Made by a program: the position numbers and the translations under genes
Assembly: GCA_937893415.1 (NCBI GenBank)
Contig: CALBWZ010000399.1
Location: 1 to 14,103 of the forward strand
Origin: an uncultured Comamonadaceae bacterium
Lineage (GTDB): Bacteria > Pseudomonadota > Gammaproteobacteria > Burkholderiales > Burkholderiaceae_C
Reading direction: 5' to 3'
Length of the DNA stretch: 14,103 nt
In this document: positions 6,090 to 14,001 of the stretch, one piece after another
How positions within the stretch are numbered: the first letter of the stretch is position 1
Layout of the letters: every line of letters starts with the position of its first letter
Notes under the pieces: model-generated
What the model was told of the DNA's origin: nothing
Databases searched by the model: none
Seen by the model: only the letters and a program-made list of their open reading frames with translations

Positions 6090-7286
6090 TCAACCAAGCA
6101 AACCTCTAGCTGCCAAATTACGCATCAGTGCACGCACACCAAACTGCCAAGGTGGCGCGGTTTCTGAATGTTCTACCTCATTGCACAACTCGCCTATCCA
6201 AGAGCTTCGAATGCTGACCACATCACCGACGTGGTGTGTAAAGCCTGCACCCGGCGCATCACGGTCTTGTGTCGGGGTAAACAATGTGCCTGTAAACAAC
6301 ATAAAGCCATCGGGGTATTGGTGGGCGCTGATGGTTTGCGCAACCAAGTCAAGCGGATCACGGCTGATTCTGGCAAGGTGACTCTCGCCGCTCATGGTGT
6401 AACCGTCCTTGCCCTCAACGTGCAAACTTAAAGTCATTTGCCGCACATCACCCATACCGAAAGTCTGATCAAAGAGACGGATAAATGGCCCCAGTGCACA
6501 TGAGGCGTTGTTGTCTTTTGCTTTGCCTAGCAACAAAGCACTGCGCCCTTCTATATCGCGCAAATTCACATCGTTGCCTAGGGTAATACCCACTGTTTCA
6601 CCACGCGCATTGACAGCCAAAACGACCTCAGGCTCTGGGTTGTTCCACGATGAGTCGCTGCGAATGCCCACCCTAGCACCTGTCCCTACAGCACTTAAAA
6701 CTGGCGCCTTTGTAAACACCTCTGCATCAGGCCCAATACCGACCTCTAAATAGGCAGACCACCAGCCTTGTTCTTGTAGCACCGCTTTCAAGGCCATGGC
6801 CTTTGCAGAGCCTGGTTTCATACCCTGTAAGTTGTCGCCAACAACTGCCATAATTTGCTCGCGCACCAGCATGGCACCGGCTGCATCGCCCTTGGCACGC
6901 TCTTCAATAACGCGCTCTATCATGCTGTCAGCAAAAGTGACACCGCAGGCCTTAATCACCTGGACATCTGCAGGCGCGAGTAAGCGCATCACATGCGCAT
7001 CTGCTGGCAACGAGCTGTTGACCAACAACTCTTCAAGCCTACCCACGAACACGCCCTGCGCCGCTTTTAAAGCGTCTGCAGGGTTCAACTCATCCAATAC
7101 ATCAGCTACCGTTGGCCAATGGGCTGACACATCAAATACACCATCCGCCCTGATAGCCACCACCATTGGGCCTGGTGTTGGCCCATTTGGGCTCCACACG
7201 CGCCCTAACAGCGTGCCTGCACAGGCATCATCTGGCAACAACCTGTCAACAGCTTGCAGAGATGTTTGCTTGTTGTCGCGGCTCAT
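6090..7286 (-). CDS. FAH-fold enzyme, 2-keto-3-deoxy-sugar-acid dehydratase-like
   Basis: A 398-residue protein of the fumarylacetoacetate hydrolase (FAH) superfamily. The C-terminal catalytic domain carries the metal-binding acids: Glu218 and Glu220 in PEPEVVLAV and Asp239 in LGNDVNLRDIEGRS (237-250), followed by CALGPFIRLFD. This GND-RDIEG signature and the 390-400 residue length fit the group that includes 2-keto-3-deoxy-D-xylonate/arabinonate dehydratases (XylX and KdaD types), which yield 2-oxoglutarate semialdehyde; diketo-deoxy-acid hydrolases are the other possibility. The ATG at 7286 is chosen because it overlaps the preceding stop by 4 bp (ATGA, 7283-7286) and has AGGGG about 8 bases upstream; a TTG at 7316 would extend it by 10 residues inside the upstream gene. 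It is the last gene of the TRAP/hexuronate operon, 27 bp from the convergent otnC end, with no clear terminator between. The substrate is not known. Confidence 0.75.
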   Translation of the reverse strand: MSRDNKQTSLQAVDRLLPDDACAGTLLGRVWSPNGPTPGPMVVAIRADGVFDVSAHWPTVADVLDELNPADALKAAQGVFVGRLEELLVNSSLPADAHVMRLLAPADVQVIKACGVTFADSMIERVIEERAKGDAAGAMLVREQIMAVVGDNLQGMKPGSAKAMALKAVLQEQGWWSAYLEVGIGPDAEVFTKAPVLSAVGTGARVGIRSDSSWNNPEPEVVLAVNARGETVGITLGNDVNLRDIEGRSALLLGKAKDNNASCALGPFIRLFDQTFGMGDVRQMTLSLHVEGKDGYTMSGESHLARISRDPLDLVAQTISAHQYPDGFMLFTGTLFTPTQDRDAPGAGFTHHVGDVVSIRSSWIGELCNEVEHSETAPPWQFGVRALMRNLAARGLLG

Positions 7287-8389
7287 ACAGAAACCCCTGT
7301 TCCTGCAGATTTCCAATCGCTGACGCCAACGCTGGCTGCAACTCGGTCAAGCTCAGCCATTGTTTGCGGGTCCACTGTAATGCCGTTGATCTCGCGCATG
7401 GTTTGCGTCCTTCGCTCTGGCTCACCTGCAGTGAGCACTTGATCTGTTCCAGGGGCCGGCGGTGCATCGTCTAGCCAAGCCATAAAGCCTTCCGCCTCAC
7501 TCTCAAAATCTGCACCGGTACCGAATCGCTTGGGGTCAATCAAAATAGTCAGCATGCCGTTGTAAATGGCTCGAACGACTTTGTTTTGACCATTCCAAGT
7601 ACCGCCACCAGTTAGTGCACCACCCAACAACTCACAGGCCACAGACAGACCAAAACCCTTGTGTTCACCAAATGGCATCAGCGCGCCCAACAAGTTACCC
7701 AATGGACCTGGCTCCTGTGGCACGACCACTACGCCAGGATCAGTGCTTGAACGGCCATGGGTGTCAATTAAATAGCCTGGTGGCACTTGGCGCCCTTCGT
7801 TGTGCGCAACCCGCATTTTTCCTTGAGCAACTCGACTGGTGGCAAAGTCGAGGATAAATGGCTGTCGCCCGTTCAACGGCAAGCCAATACAACAAGGGTT
7901 GGTGCCAAACCGACCATCTGCGCCACCCCAAGGCGCAACCACTGGCGGTGCCAGCACATTGGCAAAGTGTAGCGAGACCAAGCCTGCCTCTACCGCCATT
8001 TCGGCCCAATGGCCAATGCGGCCAAGGTGGTGAGACTGACCCACCGCCATGATGCATGAGCCGTGCTGCTGGGCACGCGCAATCCCCAATGCCATAGCTT
8101 GTCTACCGACAACTTGGCCGTAGCCACGCTGCCCGTCCAACGTTAGCAAAGAACCAATATCGAGCTTAACGGCGACACCGTTATTGGGTATCAGCCCACC
8201 CTCTGCAACTGCATCGATATAACGCGGCAACATGCCAACGCCATGTGAGTCATGCCCTTTTAAATTGGCCATCACCAAATTATCAGCGACCTCTTTCGCC
8301 TCTTGCGCCGAACTACCAGCAGCTTTTAGAATCAGGGCACTTGCGTGGCGCAAGGCAGTCGGTGTCCAACGAGTTACAACTTTGTTCAT
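7283..8389 (-). CDS. Malate/L-lactate dehydrogenase (Ldh2) family oxidoreductase, HcxB/YbiC-like
   Basis: A 368-residue NAD(P)-dependent 2-hydroxyacid dehydrogenase of the family that includes E. coli HcxB (YbiC), DlgD, AllD and sulfolactate dehydrogenase; it is unrelated to classical Rossmann lactate dehydrogenases. Family signatures are GHDSHGVGMLPRYI (46-59), SHHLGRIGHWAE with the catalytic-region histidines (120-131), FGTNPCCIGLP (162-172), LDFATSRVAQGK and FGEHKGFGLSVACELLGGALTGG. The last two closely follow YbiC. The ATG at 8389 is used: it lies 8 bp after the uxaA stop, with TAAGG as ribosome site overlapping that stop; a GTG at 8422 would intrude into uxaA. The substrate is unknown, and the context suggests a sugar-acid or its keto-acid breakdown product. 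Its stop overlaps the start of the FAH-fold gene. Confidence 0.82.
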   Translation of the reverse strand: MNKVVTRWTPTALRHASALILKAAGSSAQEAKEVADNLVMANLKGHDSHGVGMLPRYIDAVAEGGLIPNNGVAVKLDIGSLLTLDGQRGYGQVVGRQAMALGIARAQQHGSCIMAVGQSHHLGRIGHWAEMAVEAGLVSLHFANVLAPPVVAPWGGADGRFGTNPCCIGLPLNGRQPFILDFATSRVAQGKMRVAHNEGRQVPPGYLIDTHGRSSTDPGVVVVPQEPGPLGNLLGALMPFGEHKGFGLSVACELLGGALTGGGTWNGQNKVVRAIYNGMLTILIDPKRFGTGADFESEAEGFMAWLDDAPPAPGTDQVLTAGEPERRTQTMREINGITVDPQTMAELDRVAASVGVSDWKSAGTGVSV

Positions 8390-8397
8390 ATATAGCC

Positions 8398-9930
8398 TTA
8401 CATTACCGCGCCGAGTTGCCACGGCACAAATTCACTCTGGCCGTAACCGTGCATTTCACTTTTACTTGGCGTGCCAGAGGCCAGCGCAATCAAGGCTTGG
8501 AAAATTTGCTCGCCCAACTCATCAACAGTGGCTATGCCATCTACGATCTCGCCACAGTTGATATCCATATCGTCGCTTTGCTTTTGCCACAAAGCGGTAT
8601 TGGTTGCGACCTTTAGTGAAGGTGATGGGGCACAGCCATAGGCTGACCCACGACCAGTGGTGAAACAAATCAAATTGGCCCCGCCTGCCACTTGTCCAGT
8701 TGCACTAACAGGGTCGTAGCCAGGCGTGTCCATAAATACAAAACCATGGGTATCAACAAGCTCGGCGTACTTATAGACAGCCACTAAATTTGTTGTGCCG
8801 CCCTTGGCAACTGCACCAAGTGATTTCTCAAGAATGGTTGTGAGACCCCCAGCCTTGTTACCAGGTGAAGGGTTGTTATTCATCTCGCCACCATTGCTCA
8901 AGGTATAACTCTCCCACCATTTAATGCGTTCGAGTAATTTATGAGCAACTGCTGGGTCGCTCGCACGACGTGTGAGCAAATGCTCTGCACCATAGACTTC
9001 AGGAGTTTCACTCAGGATCGCCGTGCCACCATGTGCCACCAACCTATCAACTGCTGCACCAAGGGCGGGATTGGCACTGATACCAGAATAACCATCAGAG
9101 CCACCGCACTGCAAGCCCACAACAAGATGGGACACACTGCACGGCTCACGACGAGCTTCATTTGCTGTCACCAACATGTCTTGGACCGTAGCAATGCCTT
9201 GCTCAACAGCGGCGCGCGTGCCACCGACGCTTTGAATATTGAAGGTGCGCAAATTCACGCCTTCACTCAGACCAGAGGCGCGCATCCAACTGACAATTTG
9301 GTTGCTCTCGCAGCCAAGGCCCACAACCAAAACGCCCGCAAAGTTGGGGTGCACCGCATAGCCGGTTAGCGTGCGACGCAACACGTCAATACCCTCACCA
9401 TCGCTGGCCATGCCACACCCGGTGCCGTGCGTGAGGGCCACCACACCATCAACGTGTGGAAAGCCACTCATATCAGCCGCATGGCGAAAGTGATCAGCGA
9501 TTGCACGGGCTACGGTTGCTGAGCAATTCACGCTGGACAAAATGCCAATGTAGTTGCGCGTGGCGACTCGACCGTCTTTACGCACATAACCCATAAAGCT
9601 GGCCTCTTGTCGAGGTTGCTCTGGCTTGCAATCGGCACCAATTGCGTAGTCGCGTGCAAATGCGCCAGCATTGGGACCCATGTCTAAATTTTGGATGTGA
9701 ACATGTTCACCCGCTTGAATTGCTTTAGACGCAAAGCCTATGATTTGGTTGTAGCGCAACACAGGGGCTAAAGCGGCTATATCACGCGCAGCCACTTTAT
9801 GACCAGCGGGCACCATACCGCGAACTTTGATATCACCGACTTGCTGTCCACTGATGAGTTGGGTTCTGGCGATCAACACATCATCAGCAGGATGCAGTTT
9901 TAACAATAAGTCACTCACGTTGTTTTCCAT
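8398..9930 (-). CDS. uxaA: D-altronate dehydratase (UxaA family), SAF plus catalytic domain
   Basis: A 510-residue cytoplasmic dehydratase of the UxaA/GarD family, proposed to convert D-altronate to 2-keto-3-deoxy-D-gluconate with a divalent metal (Fe or Mn in known members). The N-terminal SAF domain occupies about residues 12-82 with AGHKVAARDI (42-51). The catalytic region shows THGTGCG (168-173), VVGLGCESNQ (202-211), GLQCGGSDGYSGISANP (272-288), ETPEVYGAE (308-316), NPSPGNKAGGLTT (353-365) and TTGRGSAYGCAPSPSLK (424-440), with the conserved Cys172, Cys207, Cys275. Both domains are in one chain, as in E. coli. It starts 22 bp after the manD stop. No good ribosome site is seen before the ATG, and the spacer carries a run of seven T and a TTAACGTTA palindrome. 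Galactarate-type substrates are an alternative, but the adjoining uronate genes favour altronate or a close epimer. Confidence 0.85.
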   Translation of the reverse strand: MENNVSDLLLKLHPADDVLIARTQLISGQQVGDIKVRGMVPAGHKVAARDIAALAPVLRYNQIIGFASKAIQAGEHVHIQNLDMGPNAGAFARDYAIGADCKPEQPRQEASFMGYVRKDGRVATRNYIGILSSVNCSATVARAIADHFRHAADMSGFPHVDGVVALTHGTGCGMASDGEGIDVLRRTLTGYAVHPNFAGVLVVGLGCESNQIVSWMRASGLSEGVNLRTFNIQSVGGTRAAVEQGIATVQDMLVTANEARREPCSVSHLVVGLQCGGSDGYSGISANPALGAAVDRLVAHGGTAILSETPEVYGAEHLLTRRASDPAVAHKLLERIKWWESYTLSNGGEMNNNPSPGNKAGGLTTILEKSLGAVAKGGTTNLVAVYKYAELVDTHGFVFMDTPGYDPVSATGQVAGGANLICFTTGRGSAYGCAPSPSLKVATNTALWQKQSDDMDINCGEIVDGIATVDELGEQIFQALIALASGTPSKSEMHGYGQSEFVPWQLGAVM

Positions 9931-9952
9931 TCAGGTTGTAACGTTAAAAAAA

Positions 9953-11164
9953 TTACCAATTCCACACAGCACCATCGTGCTTTTGCCGGTTGATTGGCAA
10001 ATAGGCAGGCTGATACGGGTACTTGGCCGCCAGCGTTTCGTCTATGGAGACACCGTGTCCAGCGCTCTCACCACACCACATATAACCAGATTCAAATCTG
10101 TAATCGTGTGGGAAAACCTCCAGGGTCAGCTCGTTGTGACGCATATATTCTTGTATGCCAAAGTTGGGGACCCACGTGTCGACATGCAGCGCAGCGCCCA
10201 TACAAATCGGGCTCAAGTCTGTCGCACCGTGGCAACCTGTACGCACTTGGTACAAGCTGGCAAAATCGGCAATTCGGCGCAGACCCGTGATGCCACCAGC
10301 ATGGGTCACTGACGTACGAATGTAATCAATCAGCTGTTCTTCAATCAGCTGCTTGCAATCCCAAATGGTGTTGAAAACCTCACCAACAGCCAAGGGCGTG
10401 AGCGTTGCATGGCGAATCAAGCGAAACGATTCTTGGTTCTCAGCAGGTGTGGCATCCTCCAACCAAAACAACCTGTGCGGCTCTAAGTCTCGTCCCAAGC
10501 GCGCGGCCTCAATGGGCGTCAGCCGGTGATGCGCGTCGTGCAACAAATGTACGTCTGGGCCAACAGCTGAACGAACAGCGTCAAACAACTTGGGTGTGTG
10601 CACAAGGTATTTTTCTGTATTCCAATCATGCTCGGCGGGTAGCGAGCCATCTGCTGGCTCGTACAATTTCTGTCCTTTAGCCACGCCATACACAGCATCC
10701 AAGCCGGGTACGCCAGACTGTGCACGAATGGCCTCAAAGCCCATCTCTTGATGGCGCAACACCTCCTCTACTGTGGCGGTGATGTCCGAGCCGTTGGCAT
10801 GTGCATACACCAACACGCGTGAGCGACTGCGACCACCCAACAGCTGGTACAAAGGCATGTTGGCGGCCTTGGCTTTGATGTCCCACAGCGCAGTGTCAAC
10901 AGCCCCTATTGCGCTCATGGTGACGGGCCCACGACGCCAATAGGCACCGCGGTACAAGTACTGCCAAATATCCTCAATCTGGTGCGCATCCCGGCCAACA
11001 AGACAAGGGTTGACGTGGTCTGTAAGGTAACTGGCGACTGCCAGCTCACGCCCATTCAGGGTGGCATCGCCGTAGCCTACCAATCCCTCATCGGTCTCTA
11101 TTTTAAGAGTCACAAAATTGCGCCCGGGTGAACACACAATCACTTTTAAAGCGGTAATTTTCAT
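9953..11164 (-). CDS. manD: D-mannonate dehydratase, enolase superfamily (ManD)
   Basis: A 403-residue enolase-superfamily enzyme that dehydrates D-mannonate to 2-keto-3-deoxy-D-gluconate using Mg2+. The residues known from the Novosphingobium ManD fall at the same numbers: Arg147 and Tyr159 (general base pair), metal ligands Asp210, Glu236 and Glu262, and His212, Arg283 and His312. The motif [11 protein letters not shown] is at 207-217. His312 is followed by Gly-Ala (HGATD); from the published ManD subgroup work as I recall it, Ala at 314 marks high-efficiency mannonate enzymes, while Pro marks the weak RspA-type enzymes. The start overlaps the uxuB stop by 4 bp (ATGA, 11161-11164), with only a weak GTGAG ribosome site, so translation is likely coupled to the reductase that makes its substrate. 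It is not homologous to the iron-dependent UxuA. Confidence 0.92.
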   Translation of the reverse strand: MKITALKVIVCSPGRNFVTLKIETDEGLVGYGDATLNGRELAVASYLTDHVNPCLVGRDAHQIEDIWQYLYRGAYWRRGPVTMSAIGAVDTALWDIKAKAANMPLYQLLGGRSRSRVLVYAHANGSDITATVEEVLRHQEMGFEAIRAQSGVPGLDAVYGVAKGQKLYEPADGSLPAEHDWNTEKYLVHTPKLFDAVRSAVGPDVHLLHDAHHRLTPIEAARLGRDLEPHRLFWLEDATPAENQESFRLIRHATLTPLAVGEVFNTIWDCKQLIEEQLIDYIRTSVTHAGGITGLRRIADFASLYQVRTGCHGATDLSPICMGAALHVDTWVPNFGIQEYMRHNELTLEVFPHDYRFESGYMWCGESAGHGVSIDETLAAKYPYQPAYLPINRQKHDGAVWNW

Positions 11165-12549
11165 GCGTGGCTCACAGTGTCAATAACCAGCATGCGTTGC
11201 ATTGCTGATGCAACACCGTGCGTTTCTAAATCTCGGTAAGCCTGCGTTACGGCCTTCAACCAAGCCTCATCTTGGCTTGCAAGAGGCCCCCAAATAGACG
11301 CAATACGACCCAACGACTGAACAGTCTTATCTGCATCGCCACGGGCTGGTATCGCAATCGCTTGCAACTGCTGCGACAAAGGGTCTTGCACCGTAAACTG
11401 TGCACCATGCTCATCAACACCCAGTAGGTAACGCATCCAAGCCGCACTTGCCAAGGCTAAATAACGCGGCGGGGCACCCTCGGCCAAACGCAAGCCGATT
11501 GCAGGCGCCCAACGCTGCGGAATTTTTTGTGAGGAATCACCCGCAATTTGCACAGTCTTGTGCGCCAAGGCGGGATTTTTAAAACGGGTCAATAAACTGC
11601 TCGCGTAAGCCTTCCAGTCTGGACGTATCAAGCCTGGGCCAAGCTCTTGAAACATGAGACGCTCTAGCCACTCGCATGCAACAGGTTGTTGGACAAACGC
11701 GTCGACGGTTTGCCAACCAGCCAACACACCCAGGCATGCGATTGCGCTGTGTGCACCATTCAACAGACCCAGCTTGGCATCCTCAAAAGGCCTGACATCG
11801 GCGACCACTTGAACGCCAACTTGGCGCAGAACCTGTGCGTCACTCGGGTCCTGGAAATGGTCTTGAATAACCCACTCCCAAAAGGGCTCTGCAGATATGG
11901 CAGTCTCAATTGCATGCGTGCCTAAATCAATTAAAGCCTTGGCTTTTAAAGTGGCACTCGCAGCAGGCACCATACGGTCGACCATGCTGTTTGGGAAACG
12001 ACAATGCTCAATAACCCATTGCGATAAAGCTGGGTTGTGTGAAGCAACTTCTAAACAAAGGGACTTCAAACAATCACCGTTATCGCGCAGGTTGTCGCAG
12101 CTTGCGATAGTCAACCCAGGCAAACCGCCATCACGACGCACAGTCAACCCCTCTACTATCAACGCAGCCATATCAGGTGTGTAGGCTTTTTCTGTAACGC
12201 TCAAGGTTAGCCAACGTGTTGTCGGTGCAGCAATCGCCGCAATCACCTGTCCATACTCAGTGCTGGCCATCAGCGTCTGAGTCACCGCCCCAACCCAATG
12301 CCAAACCGATGTGTCACCTTCTACAAGTACAGGGTACCAACCGTCACGCTGGCGCAGCGCATTAACCAACACATCATTGCGCATACCAACGCCCACAATA
12401 CCCCACCGTAAATCACCAGCACTCAGCAACGCCTCAAACACCATCGCTTGATGGCATCTGTGAAAGGCACCTAAGCCAAGGTGCACAACGCCCGCGGCAC
12501 GGTGCCGGTCGTATACCCCATGCGGTATGACTTGGACTGCTGAATTCAT
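11161..12549 (-). CDS. uxuB: Mannitol dehydrogenase family D-fructuronate reductase (UxuB-like)
   Basis: A 462-residue cytoplasmic polyol/uronate dehydrogenase of the long-chain mannitol dehydrogenase family, proposed to reduce D-fructuronate to D-mannonate with NADH. The N-terminal Rossmann region has [14 protein letters not shown] (22-35) and VTEKAYTPD (118-126). Then come [10 protein letters not shown] (149-158), [11 protein letters not shown] (185-195) and the catalytic [10 protein letters not shown] with Lys259, Asn264 and His267. SQKIPQRW follows in the C-terminal helical domain. These are family hallmarks. Overlap with manD, whose substrate is D-mannonate, favours UxuB over mannitol or arabinitol dehydrogenase; action on D-tagaturonate to supply altronate for UxaA is possible and cannot be told from sequence. 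It starts 6 bp after the dctM stop with no strong ribosome site. No uronate isomerase (UxaC) is in the window. Confidence 0.85.
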   Translation of the reverse strand: MNSAVQVIPHGVYDRHRAAGVVHLGLGAFHRCHQAMVFEALLSAGDLRWGIVGVGMRNDVLVNALRQRDGWYPVLVEGDTSVWHWVGAVTQTLMASTEYGQVIAAIAAPTTRWLTLSVTEKAYTPDMAALIVEGLTVRRDGGLPGLTIASCDNLRDNGDCLKSLCLEVASHNPALSQWVIEHCRFPNSMVDRMVPAASATLKAKALIDLGTHAIETAISAEPFWEWVIQDHFQDPSDAQVLRQVGVQVVADVRPFEDAKLGLLNGAHSAIACLGVLAGWQTVDAFVQQPVACEWLERLMFQELGPGLIRPDWKAYASSLLTRFKNPALAHKTVQIAGDSSQKIPQRWAPAIGLRLAEGAPPRYLALASAAWMRYLLGVDEHGAQFTVQDPLSQQLQAIAIPARGDADKTVQSLGRIASIWGPLASQDEAWLKAVTQAYRDLETHGVASAMQRMLVIDTVSHA

Positions 12550-12555
12550 TTCAGG

Positions 12556-13947
12556 CTATCGCATCATATTGGGAAGCCACAAAACAATTTGTGGCACATA
12601 AGTAATCAGGGTCAAGCTTGCGAGCAACGGTATGAACCAAGGGAGAATCGCAACGATGGTGCGCTCAATACTCAATTTTGATATGCGTGCCATGACAAAC
12701 AGCACCAGGCCGACAGGGGGTGTTAACAGCCCCAGCATGAGGTTGAGCACCATGACCAAACCAAAATGAATTGGGTCGATACCCAATTGCATCGCCACTG
12801 GCAACAAGATAGGCACCAAAATTGTAATAGCGGCGACAGGCTCCAAAAAGCAACCAATCAACAACATCAAAGCGTTGGCCAGTAAAAGGAATAACCACGG
12901 CTCTTCGGTCACACCCAATATCCAAGACGCAATATCTGCGGTAATGCCTTCAGCCGTGAGCATCCAACTGAAAATACTAGACGCGGCAACAATAAACATC
13001 ACAATGGCAGTCGTTTCTACCGTCTCTATAGAGATGCGAACGAACTGACGTAAAGACAGTGTTTTATACCAAAATAAGCCCAGAACCAGCGCCCACATAC
13101 AAGCGGCAATGGCACCTTCAGTCGGCGTGAACAGACCCACCGTCATGCCACCAATCAACAGAATCGGCGTCATCATTGGCATGACAGCAGAAAATTTAAA
13201 CCACCAGTCGGCCAAAAATAAAGTCATCAAACCAAGGAAAATAGTTGTTCTAGGTGGTGCTCCCAATTTAATGAATAGCCAAGTAAGCAGCGGCCAACCC
13301 ACGACGATTGTGATCTCCAGCAGACCTTTGGTAAACAACTTTTTATTGAAGCTAACATCGCCGCCCCATTGATTTTTCCAAGCGAAGTAACTTACTGTCA
13401 ACATGATTAGCGTGGCGATTAGTAAGCCAGGAACAATACCGGCGAGAAACATCCCCCCTACCGATACATTGGCCAACATGGCATAAATAACAATCGGCAG
13501 GCTTGGCGGGATGATTGGTCCCAAGGTGGCTGACGCCGCGGTAACACCCACAGCAAATTCCAAAGGGTAACCTTGGTCTTTCATAGCCTTTATTTCAACG
13601 GTTCCAAGACCCGCTGCGTCGGCAATGGCCGTGCCACTCATACCTGAAAAAATGATCGAGGCCACCACATTGACGTGACCCAAACCACCGCGCAACCAGC
13701 CAACCAAAGAGGTGGCCATTTCAAAAATTCGGTTGGTAATACCTGCGTTGTTCATCAAGTTGCCGGCAAGAATAAAAAATGGAACCGCCAGCAATGGAAA
13801 GCTATCGACCCCACTGATCATGCGGTGCACCACAACGAAGGGCGGCAGGTTGCCACCAATAATCACGTAAATGAGGGATGCACCTGACATCGCAATGGCG
13901 ATAGGTACACCCGCAACCGTGAAAAATAAAAATAATGACTGCAGCAT
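12556..13947 (-). CDS. dctM: TRAP transporter large permease (DctM family)
   Basis: A 463-residue inner-membrane protein, the ion-coupled translocating subunit of a tripartite ATP-independent periplasmic transporter. It is almost entirely hydrophobic helices. DctM hallmarks include FPLLAVPFFILAGNLMNNAG, SGMSGTAIADAAGLGTVEIKAM, ASATLGPIIPPSLPIVIYA, GLFTPTEGAIAA and the C-terminal NLMLGLLTPPVGLVLFV. Two inverted structural repeats are apparent from the paired GxxTPT/PPS-type motifs. The ATG at 13947 is chosen because DctM proteins begin right at the first helix (MLQSLFLFF) and a GGA lies about 9 bases upstream; a TTG at 14001 would add a polar 18-residue extension. It lies 54 bp after the small permease stop and 6 bp before the uxuB start. 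The substrate is inferred from the neighbours to be a hexuronate or aldonate. The periplasmic binding protein (DctP) is not in the window. Confidence 0.92.
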   Translation of the reverse strand: MLQSLFLFFTVAGVPIAIAMSGASLIYVIIGGNLPPFVVVHRMISGVDSFPLLAVPFFILAGNLMNNAGITNRIFEMATSLVGWLRGGLGHVNVVASIIFSGMSGTAIADAAGLGTVEIKAMKDQGYPLEFAVGVTAASATLGPIIPPSLPIVIYAMLANVSVGGMFLAGIVPGLLIATLIMLTVSYFAWKNQWGGDVSFNKKLFTKGLLEITIVVGWPLLTWLFIKLGAPPRTTIFLGLMTLFLADWWFKFSAVMPMMTPILLIGGMTVGLFTPTEGAIAACMWALVLGLFWYKTLSLRQFVRISIETVETTAIVMFIVAASSIFSWMLTAEGITADIASWILGVTEEPWLFLLLANALMLLIGCFLEPVAAITILVPILLPVAMQLGIDPIHFGLVMVLNLMLGLLTPPVGLVLFVMARISKLSIERTIVAILPWFIPLLASLTLITYVPQIVLWLPNMMR

Positions 13948-14001
13948 GTTGATTCCAAATAGTGGTTTTAAAGTGTGTGTTGACGCTTTATTTGATGGCA
14001 A

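Noticed and set aside
7287..7316. Ten-residue N-terminal extension of the FAH-fold protein from a TTG
   Set aside because: The ATG at 7286 overlaps the upstream stop in the ATGA pattern and has a ribosome site; the extension lies inside the preceding gene.
8390..8422. GTG start extending the Ldh2-family dehydrogenase into uxaA
   Set aside because: The ATG at 8389 has TAAGG just upstream and gives a length close to YbiC; the extension is basic and unlike the family.
10327..10351. Direct repeat CAATCAGCTG twice within manD
   Set aside because: It encodes the repeated Gln-Leu-Ile residues of one helix and is explained by coding sequence.
13948..14001. TTG start adding 18 polar residues to DctM
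   Set aside because: DctM proteins start at their first membrane helix; the ATG at 13947 fits and has a better ribosome site.
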